Part shown: one piece after another, positions 16,971 through 25,899 of the stretch
How the letters are laid out: the number at the start of each line of letters is the position of its first letter
Position numbering within the stretch: the first letter of the stretch is position 1
Source of the DNA: Oscillospiraceae bacterium
Lineage (GTDB): Bacteria; Bacillota; Clostridia; Oscillospirales; Acutalibacteraceae
Direction: 5' to 3'
DNA: 64,000 bases
Assembly: GCA_025757685.1 (NCBI GenBank)
Contig: CP107220.1
Span: 769,501-833,500, forward strand
The notes under the pieces: generated by a model
Databases searched by the model: none
What the model saw: the letters and a program-made list of their open reading frames with translations, nothing else
Told to the model about the DNA's origin: nothing
Position numbers and translations under genes: made by a program

Positions 16971-18938
16971 GTGACTGTTTTACAGGAGATCGAGGACTTG
17001 CGCCAAAAGCTGCGCTACTACTCGGATAAGTATTATAACGAAGACGCGCCGGAGATTGAGGACTATCAGTACGATATGATGATGCGCCGGTTGGAGTCGC
17101 TGGAGCAGGCCAATCCACGCTACGTCTCCCCGGACAGCCCCACCCAAAAAGTGGGCGGCAAGGCGGACAATTCCTTCGCCCCGGTGACCCATACTGTGCG
17201 TATGGAGAGCTTGCAGGATGCGTTTAGTACCGCAGAGCTGCGAGACTTTGACCGTCGGGTGCAGGGAAGTGTGGACCACCCGCGCTATGTGGTGGAGCCG
17301 AAGATCGACGGCCTGTCCGTAAGTTTGGAATACCGGGACGGTGTGTTTGTGCGTGGTTCTACCCGAGGCGACGGCGATGTGGGCGAAGATGTGAGCGGCA
17401 ATTTGCGGGTGATCCGCAGCATTCCGCTGAAAATCAAGGATCCGTTGCCGTACCTGGAGGTGCGGGGCGAGGTGTATATGCCGCACCGCAGTTTTGAGCA
17501 GGTGGTGGATCGACAGCAGATTGCCGGAGAAAAGCCCTTTAAGAACCCACGAAATGCGGCAGCCGGTTCTCTGCGCCAAAAAGATAGTAGCGTGACTGCT
17601 ACTCGTGGACTGGATATTTTTGTATTCAACATTCAGCAGATCCGGGGCAAGACCCTGCATTCTCACAAGGAGTCCTTGGATTATCTCAAGTATTTGGGCT
17701 TCCACACGGTAGATGATTTCCCTTGTTATGCGGATTTTGACAAGGTGCTGGATGAGATCCACGCCATCGGTGAACGCCGGGGCGATTTGGAATACGATAT
17801 TGACGGCGCTGTCATTAAAGTAGATGATTTTGACCAGCGGCAGACCCTTGGCTCTACTGCAAAATTCCCCAAGTGGGCCATTGCTTTCAAGTACCCGCCG
17901 GAGGAGAAAGAAACAAAGCTGCTGGATATTGAGATCGCCGTAGGTCGTACCGGGGTGCTGACCCCTACCGCTGTGCTGGACAGCGTTCATCTGGCGGGCA
18001 CCACCGTCAGTCGCGCCACGCTGCATAATCAGGATTTTATTACGGAAAAAGGCATTGCCATCGGTGATACGGTTACTGTACGAAAAGCCGGAGATATTAT
18101 CCCGGAGGTGCTGTGCGTGACCAAACACGGCGGTAATCCCTGCTATACTTTTCCCAGCGTGTGCCCCTCTTGCGGCGCGGCGGTGATCCGGGAGGAGGAT
18201 GAGGCGGCGATTCGCTGTGTGAACCCGGAGTGCCCGGCACAGCTGCTGCGCAATCTGATCCACTTCTGCTCTCGTGACGCTATGGACATTGAGGGGCTTG
18301 GTCCGGCAATCATAGAGACCTTTGTGCAGGCGGGTATGCTCCGCTCTGCCGGCGATATTTATCGGCTGGAGAAAGAGAAGATCGCCGCCCTGGACGGGTT
18401 TCAGGAGACCAGCGCCGGGAATATTTTAGCCTCTGTGGAGAAGTCCAAAGAGAACGACCTTTCCCGGTTGCTGTTTGCCCTGGGCATTCGTCATATCGGT
18501 GCCAAGGCGGGCAAGCTGCTGGCGACCCACTTTGGAAAAATGGATAATATTATGACGGCTACTGTGGAGGAGATCGCTGCTATTGACGGCTTTGGCCAAA
18601 TTATGGCGGAGAGTGTGGCGGACTTCTTTGCTACCGACGGCGCCAAGGCGCTGATCGGGGAGCTGAAAGCCGCCGGCGTGCAGATGGTTAGTAAGACGAA
18701 GGTGGAGGATCACCGCTTTGCAGGGATGACCTTTGTGCTTACCGGTACGCTGCCCACCTTAAAGCGCAGCGAAGCGGCGGCCATGATCGAGTCCTTTGGG
18801 GGCAAGGCCAGCGGCTCTGTTTCTAAAAAGACTTCTTATGTACTGGCAGGCGAGGCTGCCGGCAGCAAACTGGATAAGGCAAACGCTTTGGGAATACCGG
18901 TAATCGACGAAGCGCAGTTTATGGAAATGGTGAAATGA
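16971..18938 (+). CDS. ligA: NAD-dependent DNA ligase
   Basis: 655 residues. The adenylated lysine is K111 in VEPKIDGLS. An OB-fold, a four-Cys zinc finger (CPSCG...CVNPEC), helix-hairpin-helix repeats and a C-terminal BRCT domain follow in the usual order. The start is GTG 16971 after AGCAGGTGA; the nearby ATG 16966 hits a stop after one codon. It seals Okazaki fragments with NAD+. Confidence 0.96.
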   Translation: MTVLQEIEDLRQKLRYYSDKYYNEDAPEIEDYQYDMMMRRLESLEQANPRYVSPDSPTQKVGGKADNSFAPVTHTVRMESLQDAFSTAELRDFDRRVQGSVDHPRYVVEPKIDGLSVSLEYRDGVFVRGSTRGDGDVGEDVSGNLRVIRSIPLKIKDPLPYLEVRGEVYMPHRSFEQVVDRQQIAGEKPFKNPRNAAAGSLRQKDSSVTATRGLDIFVFNIQQIRGKTLHSHKESLDYLKYLGFHTVDDFPCYADFDKVLDEIHAIGERRGDLEYDIDGAVIKVDDFDQRQTLGSTAKFPKWAIAFKYPPEEKETKLLDIEIAVGRTGVLTPTAVLDSVHLAGTTVSRATLHNQDFITEKGIAIGDTVTVRKAGDIIPEVLCVTKHGGNPCYTFPSVCPSCGAAVIREEDEAAIRCVNPECPAQLLRNLIHFCSRDAMDIEGLGPAIIETFVQAGMLRSAGDIYRLEKEKIAALDGFQETSAGNILASVEKSKENDLSRLLFALGIRHIGAKAGKLLATHFGKMDNIMTATVEEIAAIDGFGQIMAESVADFFATDGAKALIGELKAAGVQMVSKTKVEDHRFAGMTFVLTGTLPTLKRSEAAAMIESFGGKASGSVSKKTSYVLAGEAAGSKLDKANALGIPVIDEAQFMEMVK

Positions 18939-19768
18939 GAGAAATTCGAAGAAAGCAGAAAAAGTTATATAAAGCCATGCGCATTTTGCTGTACGCAGCT
19001 ATTGCAGTGCTGGTGGTGTATATCGGTGCGGAGCCGTTGGTAGCAAAGGCCAGTCACGTGGCTGCACTGGTGATGAATTATGTGTGCGACGCGCTGGTGA
19101 TCGCCTCTATGTTCATGCTATTGATGTACTACTCCAAGTACGGTAAAGTGGACGGGTATCTCAGCCGCATTGAGGACGAACTGGCAGATGCCGGGTATTA
19201 TTTGTCCGATCGGCCGGAGCGGGAGATCCAGCCGCTGACCGCAGCGGTACTGGCAGACCTGGATCGGTACGGCTACACCGTTGAGCGAGATTTGGAACTC
19301 AGCGAGATGCCCTTTGACGCTCGAGCCATGAAGAAAAAAGAATTCTTTTATGTGGTGGAGACGGAAGCGCTGACCCGGGGCGATATTTTGGCTTATTCCG
19401 ATGCGGCATTTACCGATCTGACGGTACAGAAGATGAAGCGCAGGGGCAGCGGCGTGATCTTGTTTGTAACGGACACGGCCGGGGAAGACGCCATTGACCT
19501 GAGCAAATCCATTACCTGCTATGGCAAGCGGGATCAGTTGCAGATCGCCTATGCCATTGCAGAGGCGGACACCGGGCGGGTGTACTTTTTGGGCAACAGG
19601 GTGAGCAAATGCCAGCAGATGATCGCAAATTATGTAATGGGCTGCGAATTACCCATTGCCGATGCAAATAAGGGCGAGCGCCTGCCGTTTCAGGATAAGC
19701 TGGAGGAAAAGATGAAAACCTTTACTCTGGCAGAATTCAAGAACGGCACATTCTTCGCACACGATTAA
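18935..19768 (+). CDS. conserved membrane-anchored protein of unknown function
   Basis: 277 residues. A basic N-terminus (MREIRRKQKKLYKAM) is followed by two membrane helices at about 14-34 and 46-64, then a roughly 210-residue soluble, probably cytoplasmic, alpha/beta domain. I do not recognise the domain. It overlaps ligA by four bases and precedes murD by ten bases, so it is likely co-transcribed with replication and wall genes. Confidence 0.7.
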   Translation: MREIRRKQKKLYKAMRILLYAAIAVLVVYIGAEPLVAKASHVAALVMNYVCDALVIASMFMLLMYYSKYGKVDGYLSRIEDELADAGYYLSDRPEREIQPLTAAVLADLDRYGYTVERDLELSEMPFDARAMKKKEFFYVVETEALTRGDILAYSDAAFTDLTVQKMKRRGSGVILFVTDTAGEDAIDLSKSITCYGKRDQLQIAYAIAEADTGRVYFLGNRVSKCQQMIANYVMGCELPIADANKGERLPFQDKLEEKMKTFTLAEFKNGTFFAHD

Positions 19769-19778
19769 GGAGACAGCT

Positions 19779-21203
19779 ATGACAGAAAAGGTAAAAGAAT
19801 ATATTGCGTCCCTGCGGGGCAAGAAGATTGCTTTTGTGGGTATGGGGGTGGCCAACGCGCCGTCTGCGCTGTTTTTGGCACGCCATGGCTTGCAAGTGTA
19901 TGCCTGTGACAGTAGGGACGAGAGCTATATTGGAAAAAAGACTTGTGAGGAGCTGCGCGCCTGCGGTGTGCAGTTCTCCTTAGGCAAGGATTATTTGCGC
20001 ATTTTGCCGGAGATGGACATCATTTTCCGCAGCAACGGCATTTTGCCGTTCCAAAATCCTTGGATCGGTGAATGTATTGAGCGGGGCCAAACGGTGACCA
20101 GCGAGATGGAAGAATTCTTCCATTACTGCCCGGCCAAGATCATTGGTATTACTGGCTCCAACGGCAAGACCACAACGACCACCTTGATTTACGAAATGCT
20201 GAAAAAGGCCGGTCTCTCCGCAGTGATCGGCGGTAATATCGGCAAAGCCATGCTGCCGTATTTGGAGGATCTGACCCCCTCTGATTATGCGGTTTGTGAG
20301 CTGTCCTCCTTTCAGCTGCTGACCATGGGCAATCTGGTGCATCAGCCGGATATTGCGGTGGTGACGAATATCGAATCCACCCATTTGGACCACCATATCT
20401 CTCTGGACGAATATGTGGACGCCAAGCGGAATGTTTTGATTTATCAAGATCCCTCCCAACGTACGGTGCTGAACGCAGACTGTGATTATTCCATCGGCCA
20501 CCGGGTGTACCACGATATGCGCTTCGATGTGCGGGGCAAGTTGGCGGAATTTTCTTTAGAAAAACCGGTCAATACCGGTGCATACTTAGATGTTAACGAC
20601 AATATCGTCTATGCAGAGGACGGTACGGTGACGCAGATTATGGCCGCTTCCGATATTCGTCTGCCCGGGCGGCACAATATTGCCAATTACTGCACGGCCA
20701 TCGCGGCGGTGTGGGGACTGGTGCAGCCGGAGCAGATCCGAGAGGTGGCCCGCACCTTTGGCGGCGTGGAGCACCGCATCGAGTTTGTCCGTGAGGCGGA
20801 CGGGGTAAAGTATTATAACGATTCCATCGCTACTTCTCCCAGTCGAGTGATCAGCGGTGTGCGTGCCTTTAATCAAAAAATCATTGCCATTCAAGGCGGC
20901 TCGGATAAGGGCAACGATTTGTCCGTGATGGTGCCTGACCTGTTGACCCATGTGAAAATTCTGATTTTGAACGGTGCAACGGCGGATAAGATCGAACAGG
21001 CCGTTTTGGCTGCGCCGGATTATGATCCGGATCAGCTGCAAATTATAAAAGTGAAAGATTTGGCACAGGCGGTAGAAGCGGCACGCAAGGCAGCACAGCC
21101 CGGAGATATTGTGTCTCTTTGCCCGGCTTGCCCCGCCTTTGACCAGTTTAAGACATTTGAGTACCGCGGACGGGAATTCAAAAGGTTGGTGAACGCATTT
21201 TGA
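19779..21203 (+). CDS. murD: UDP-N-acetylmuramoylalanine--D-glutamate ligase
   Basis: 474 residues. It has the ATP-binding 'GITGSNGKTTTT', the 'TNIESTHLDHH' Mur ligase region and 'IQGGSDKGND' near the C-terminus. MurD adds D-glutamate to UDP-MurNAc-L-Ala in peptidoglycan synthesis. The start follows AAGGAGACAGCT. It stands alone here, away from any division-wall cluster, and overlaps the next gene. Confidence 0.94.
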   Translation: MTEKVKEYIASLRGKKIAFVGMGVANAPSALFLARHGLQVYACDSRDESYIGKKTCEELRACGVQFSLGKDYLRILPEMDIIFRSNGILPFQNPWIGECIERGQTVTSEMEEFFHYCPAKIIGITGSNGKTTTTTLIYEMLKKAGLSAVIGGNIGKAMLPYLEDLTPSDYAVCELSSFQLLTMGNLVHQPDIAVVTNIESTHLDHHISLDEYVDAKRNVLIYQDPSQRTVLNADCDYSIGHRVYHDMRFDVRGKLAEFSLEKPVNTGAYLDVNDNIVYAEDGTVTQIMAASDIRLPGRHNIANYCTAIAAVWGLVQPEQIREVARTFGGVEHRIEFVREADGVKYYNDSIATSPSRVISGVRAFNQKIIAIQGGSDKGNDLSVMVPDLLTHVKILILNGATADKIEQAVLAAPDYDPDQLQIIKVKDLAQAVEAARKAAQPGDIVSLCPACPAFDQFKTFEYRGREFKRLVNAF

Positions 21204-22222
21204 GTACAAACACAGCGGCGCTGTTGCAGGAATTGACGGCAGTTACCGGCACGCCCTTTTCTGATGAGAAAGTGCTGAACCTGCTGACTGCCAAGTTGGC
21301 GGCCTTTGGTGATGTGCAGGTGGACGCCATGCACAATATCAGCTGCACCTTCGGCAGCGGTTACCATGTGGTGCTGGAGGCCCACTGGGACGAAATTTGC
21401 TTTGTAGTCACAGGTGTTAGCGACGACGGCTATGTGCACTTTGCCAAGTGCGGTGGGATCGACCCCCGGATTTTGCCCGGCGCACGGGTGGTGGTTCATG
21501 GCAAGCGGGATCTGCCAGGGGTCATCTCCACCTTGCCACCCCATTTGCAAAAAGGGGAGGACGGCAAGAAAGCAGCTCCCATTGACGAGCTTTCCATTGA
21601 TCTTGGGCTGACCGCCCAGGCGGCCAAGGATTTGGTAGCGGCAGGGGACTGCGTAACCTTTGCGAAGCATTTTACGCCGCTGAACGGCAGCCGGGTCAGT
21701 GCCAACTGTCTGGATGACCGTAGCGGCGTGGCGGCGGTTCTGCTGGCGGCAGAGCAGCTGAAAGATGCGCCATGCCGGGTAACCTTGTTATTCACTGCCC
21801 AGGAGGAAGTAGGCACCCGCGGTGCCAAGACGGCGCTGTTTGACCGTGGCGTAGATGCCAGCGTTAGCGTAGATGTGTCTTTTGCCTACACACCCGGCTG
21901 CAAGGCGCGGGACTGCGGTGTGATGGGCAAGGGGCCGATGATCGGTATTTCGCCGATTTTGGATCGGCAGTTCAGCAAGGAACTGCTGGACCTTGCTAAG
22001 GAAAATCAGATACCCTATCAAACGGAAGTGATGGCCGGGCGCACCGGCACCAATGCAGATGCCATTAGCATTTGCGGCAGCGGTGTACGCTGCGCGCTGG
22101 TGTCTATCCCGGAAAAATATATGCACACCCCTGCAGAGGTTGTAGATACCGCCGATGTGGAGCAGACGGCGGCGCTGCTGGCTGCTTTTGTGCGAATGAA
22201 AGCAGGTGAACACCGTGCTTAA
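21200..22222 (+). CDS. M42-family metallopeptidase (first of a tandem pair)
   Basis: 340 residues with the metal ligands of M42 aminopeptidases in order: AHWDE (usual AHMDE), CLDDR, QEEVG with the catalytic Glu, and a C-terminal 'YMHTPAEV' His. The start is TTG 21200 overlapping the murD stop. The two peptidases are clearly diverged copies. They probably process peptides in the cytosol as tetrahedral-type aminopeptidases. Confidence 0.85.
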   Translation: MSTNTAALLQELTAVTGTPFSDEKVLNLLTAKLAAFGDVQVDAMHNISCTFGSGYHVVLEAHWDEICFVVTGVSDDGYVHFAKCGGIDPRILPGARVVVHGKRDLPGVISTLPPHLQKGEDGKKAAPIDELSIDLGLTAQAAKDLVAAGDCVTFAKHFTPLNGSRVSANCLDDRSGVAAVLLAAEQLKDAPCRVTLLFTAQEEVGTRGAKTALFDRGVDASVSVDVSFAYTPGCKARDCGVMGKGPMIGISPILDRQFSKELLDLAKENQIPYQTEVMAGRTGTNADAISICGSGVRCALVSIPEKYMHTPAEVVDTADVEQTAALLAAFVRMKAGEHRA

Positions 22223-23222
22223 AACCTTATGCGATTTGAACGGCACCAGTGGCAATGAAGCGGCGGTGCGTGACTACATTTTAGAGCAGATCCAGCCCTA
22301 TTGCACCACCTGCACCGTGGACGCTATGGGTTCTGTTATCGCCTTTAAGAAAGGCAAGCGCACCCCGGAAAAGCGGGTCATGCTCTCTGCCCACATGGAC
22401 GAGGTGGGCTTTATCATCACCGGCGCCACCGAGGAGGGCTACCTGCAATTTGCACCGGTAGGCGGGATTAACCCTTCTGTGGTGCTGGGGCGCCGCTTGG
22501 CGCTGGAAAACGGCGGCTACGGTATGGTAGGCACGGTGCCCATTCATCTGCTCCATGAGGATGCAGGGGAGAAAGTGCCTTCCTTTGATGAATTATTGAT
22601 AGATGTGGGCGCTGCTGATAAGCAAACAGCGGAAATGATGGCGCCTGTGGGCAGCTTTGCCTATTTCAGCGAGTCGTATGTTGCCTTTGGCGACGGTAAA
22701 ATTTGTGCCAAAGCTCTGGACGACCGAATCGGCTGCATGCTGATGATCGAGCTTTTACAATCGGAGCTGGAGGCAGACACTTGGTTCTGCTTCCAGGTGC
22801 AGGAAGAAGTGGGCCTGCGGGGCGCTGCCTGTACCGGCAGTCGGGTCCAGCCGGATCGTGTGTTGGTGCTGGAAGCCACCACCGCAGCGGACTTGGACGG
22901 CGTGACCGGCGATAAGCGGGTGTGCGTGCTTGGTGATGGCCCGGTGGTCAGCTTTATGGACGGCGCCACCATTTATGACCGGGCGCTATATCGTATGGCC
23001 AGAGAAACAGCCGACGAGAACGGTATTCCCAGCCAGACCAAAACCGCCATTGCCGGCGGCAACGATGCCGGCGCGCTGCAACGGGCCGGACAGGGAAGTG
23101 CAGCGCTGGCTGTGAGCCTGCCTTGCCGGTATATCCACTCCGGCGCCTCTGTGGTGCAGCAGTCGGATATAGACGCTACCCGTGCACTATTGGCCGCCCT
23201 TTTGCCAAAATTATATGATTGA
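22215..23222 (+). CDS. M42-family metallopeptidase (second of a tandem pair)
   Basis: 335 residues with SAHMDEVGFI, ALDDRIG, QVQEEVGLRGA, 'AGGNDAGA' and 'RYIHSGASV', a full set of M42 di-metal ligands. A GTG at 22206 is in frame, but GTG 22215 (MLKTLCDLNGTSGNE) follows AGGTGA and matches the family N-terminus. It overlaps its paralogue by eight bases. Confidence 0.87.
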   Translation: MLKTLCDLNGTSGNEAAVRDYILEQIQPYCTTCTVDAMGSVIAFKKGKRTPEKRVMLSAHMDEVGFIITGATEEGYLQFAPVGGINPSVVLGRRLALENGGYGMVGTVPIHLLHEDAGEKVPSFDELLIDVGAADKQTAEMMAPVGSFAYFSESYVAFGDGKICAKALDDRIGCMLMIELLQSELEADTWFCFQVQEEVGLRGAACTGSRVQPDRVLVLEATTAADLDGVTGDKRVCVLGDGPVVSFMDGATIYDRALYRMARETADENGIPSQTKTAIAGGNDAGALQRAGQGSAALAVSLPCRYIHSGASVVQQSDIDATRALLAALLPKLYD

Positions 23223-23937
23223 GTATCAACAGAATTTAGATCTGCTGCGGCAGTATGAACAAACGGATTTGTTTTCCGTACGTGTGCTGGCGCTGGCAGA
23301 AAGCTACGGCTGTGATTACAACTTCGCTCGCTTTTATGTGCAAAGAACGGAGAGCGGGCAAATGACTGCGGTTTTATCGTATTTGGATCGGGACTGCACT
23401 TTGTCCTTAACGGAAAATGCGGACCGGGAAGAATTGACGGCCTTTTTTGCGGCCATGGGATATGGTACGCTGCTTTGTACGGCGGACTTTTGCATGGATC
23501 GGCCTTACAGAGAGGGGCCAATGATGCAGTCCGTGCGGCGCTACGATGTGCAAAGCGGTATGGCTGTGTTTGACAGCTATCCAAAACTAATGGATCTATA
23601 TAATTTTATTGACTACGATAGCCAGGATTTTGAAAGCTGGTATGTAGATCTGAGCCATCGTATTCGCCACGGCGGCGCCAAGGCGCTGACCTTGCGTATG
23701 GACGGCATGATCCTGGCCAGCGGCATATTATCATCCGTAACGGATAAGGGCGCAGTGCTCACCGCCGTGCGAACCCAGCCGGAATTCCGCCGCATGGGCT
23801 ACGGCTCAATGCTGGTGCGGCGGCTGGTGGCAGACTGCAAAGGCACTGTCTACCTAATGCGTGAGCAAGGGCGCAATGAACAGTTTTACCTGCAAAACGG
23901 ATTTATTAATCAAGGATTATGGAGACAATATCAATGA
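23215..23937 (+). CDS. GNAT-family N-acetyltransferase
   Basis: 240 residues from ATG 23215, overlapping the previous stop. The C-terminal half is a GNAT fold: 'GAVLTAVRTQPEFRRMGYGS' resembles motif A with acetyl-CoA loop RRMGYGS, and 'FYLQNGF' matches motif B. The N-terminal 120 residues are not recognised. The substrate is unknown. Confidence 0.75.
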   Translation: MIEYQQNLDLLRQYEQTDLFSVRVLALAESYGCDYNFARFYVQRTESGQMTAVLSYLDRDCTLSLTENADREELTAFFAAMGYGTLLCTADFCMDRPYREGPMMQSVRRYDVQSGMAVFDSYPKLMDLYNFIDYDSQDFESWYVDLSHRIRHGGAKALTLRMDGMILASGILSSVTDKGAVLTAVRTQPEFRRMGYGSMLVRRLVADCKGTVYLMREQGRNEQFYLQNGFINQGLWRQYQ

Positions 23938-25208
23938 CCCCCTTTTTTCAACTGGATCCGAAAATCGAGTCTGCGTCTGCCGCTGCGTTGCAGCAGGTGG
24001 CGCCACGATTTGCGGAGATTGACGAGGTAACGGAATACAATCAGCTGAAGGTGCTGCGGGCCTTTATGGACAACGGCATCAGTGAGCGGCACTTTGGCAG
24101 CAGCACCGGCTACGGCTACGGCGACGAGGGTCGGGAGACCCTGGACAAAGTATGGGCGCAGGTGTTCGGCGCGGAGGACGCACTTGTGCGCCACAATTTC
24201 ACCTGCGGCACCCACACCCTGGCGGTGGCGCTGTTTGGTGTGCTGCGCCCGGGGGACAAAATGCTGTGCGTCAGCGGTATGCCCTATGACACCCTGCACA
24301 GCGTGATCGGGCTTACCGGCGAAAATATGGGGTCGCTGAAGGACTATGGCATTGCTTTTGACTGCGTGCCGCTGAAAGAGGAACATTTGGACTATGAAGC
24401 CATTGCCAAAGCGGTGGACGATACGGTGACCATGGTGTATATCCAGCGCAGCCGCGGGTATGAGTTGCGTGCCAGTCTCTCTTTAGAGGAGACGCAAAAG
24501 GTGGCAGAGATTGCCAAAGAGAAGAACCCCAACTGCATTGTGATGGTAGACAACTGTTACTGTGAATTTGTCAATAAGCAAGAGCCCACCCAGGTGGGGG
24601 CAGATCTGATCGCCGGGTCGCTGATCAAAAACGCCGGCGGCGGTATGGCCCGCACCGGCGGTTACATAGCCGGGCGCCACGATTTGGTAGAAAAGTGCGC
24701 CTTTCGACTGACCACGCCCGGACTGGGGCGGGAAGTGGGCGCCACACTGGGAATGAATCGGGAGCTGTATATGGGCCTGTTCTATGCTCCCCATACCGTA
24801 GGCGAGGCGCTGAAATCCGCTGTGTATATTGCGGCGCTGTACCAGTCCTTTGGCTACGATGTGACCCCCAAGTGGGATGAACCTCGGCAGGACATTGTGC
24901 AGTGCCTGGGACTTGAAAACCCGGACAGTCTGGTTGCATTTTGCCAGGGGGTGCAAAGCGGTAGTCCGATTGACAGCTTTGTGCTGCCGGAGCCGTGGGA
25001 TATGCCCGGCTATGACAGCCAGGTGGTGATGGCCGCCGGCGCGTTTACGCTGGGTTCGTCTATCGAACTGTCGGCAGATGCTCCAATTCGGCCGCCGTAT
25101 TACGCTTGGATTCAAGGCGGTCTGCAATTCCATTCCGCCAAGATCTGTGCGGAACTGGCAGCCCAGCAAATGCAAAGCAAAGGACTCTTAAAGCATGACC
25201 AATTTTAA
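23934..25208 (+). CDS. methionine gamma-lyase-family PLP protein (YnbB/'aluminium resistance' family)
   Basis: 424 residues. 'HFGSSTGYGYGDEGRETLDKVW' features at 53-73 and 'NFTCGTHTLAVALFG' are typical. The probable PLP lysine is K232 in GSLIKNAGGG. The family is related to Cys/Met metabolism enzymes. Its in vivo reaction is uncertain, and the 'aluminium resistance' name is historical. The start at 23934 overlaps the GNAT stop; the frame opens at 23919 without support. Confidence 0.85.
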   Translation: MTPFFQLDPKIESASAAALQQVAPRFAEIDEVTEYNQLKVLRAFMDNGISERHFGSSTGYGYGDEGRETLDKVWAQVFGAEDALVRHNFTCGTHTLAVALFGVLRPGDKMLCVSGMPYDTLHSVIGLTGENMGSLKDYGIAFDCVPLKEEHLDYEAIAKAVDDTVTMVYIQRSRGYELRASLSLEETQKVAEIAKEKNPNCIVMVDNCYCEFVNKQEPTQVGADLIAGSLIKNAGGGMARTGGYIAGRHDLVEKCAFRLTTPGLGREVGATLGMNRELYMGLFYAPHTVGEALKSAVYIAALYQSFGYDVTPKWDEPRQDIVQCLGLENPDSLVAFCQGVQSGSPIDSFVLPEPWDMPGYDSQVVMAAGAFTLGSSIELSADAPIRPPYYAWIQGGLQFHSAKICAELAAQQMQSKGLLKHDQF

Positions 25209-25899
25209 CGGAATTACCCCAAAAGCCATTGAGCTGCTCAGCGAGAACCGCTTTAACGATTCTAAGGCATTTTATGAAGAACATAAGGAAGAATTAAAAC
25301 AGCTGGCCACCATCCCCATGCGGCAGATTGTGTTGGATCTGGCGGAGATGATGACACAGCTGGACGATAAAATGTACACGGATCCTGTGTACACTGTTTC
25401 TCGCATTCGCAGAGACACCCGTCGTTCCAAAAGCAAGATGATGTATCGGGAGAACCTGTGGCTGATGCTGCGGCGACACAAGAAGCAGTACCCCTGTGCA
25501 CCATTCTTTTGGTTTGAGTTTTCGCCGGTGTGCTACACCATGGGCCTGGGTTTCTTTGTGCAAAAGCCCGCCCAGTTTGACGAACTGCGCAAGGTGATTT
25601 TGGCCCACCCACGCAAGTGGACGCGTGCAGTTAAACAGGCAGAAGACGCAGGTATGCACTTTGCCTGCTATAACAGCTACAAAAAAGACCGGGTGCCGGA
25701 TGCACCCAAGGCGCTGCAGCCCTATTTGAACGCAAAGGACATGTCGTTCTCTTATACCGGGTGGAACTTGGAGCATATTGGCTCTACTGCGCTGATCGAC
25801 GAGTTAAAAGCCGGATTTGCCGCGGCATTTCCGTTATATAAAATCTTTATAGAAGCATACGAAAACATGCTGTCGGAGGGATTGATTGATGATGAATAA
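25195..25899 (+). CDS. DUF2461-family protein
   Basis: 234 residues starting MTNFNGITPKAIELLSENRFNDSKAFYEEHKEE, with 'SRIRRDTRRSKSK' and 'FFWFEFSP', which are hallmarks of DUF2461. Function of the family is unknown. It overlaps its upstream neighbour by 14 bases and its downstream neighbour by 11 bases, so it is inside a tight operon. Confidence 0.8.
   Translation: MTNFNGITPKAIELLSENRFNDSKAFYEEHKEELKQLATIPMRQIVLDLAEMMTQLDDKMYTDPVYTVSRIRRDTRRSKSKMMYRENLWLMLRRHKKQYPCAPFFWFEFSPVCYTMGLGFFVQKPAQFDELRKVILAHPRKWTRAVKQAEDAGMHFACYNSYKKDRVPDAPKALQPYLNAKDMSFSYTGWNLEHIGSTALIDELKAGFAAAFPLYKIFIEAYENMLSEGLIDDE

Noticed and set aside
16980..18263. 427-codon minus-strand ORF
   Set aside because: Exactly antisense to ligA, without ribosome site or domain; a shadow of GC-rich codon use.
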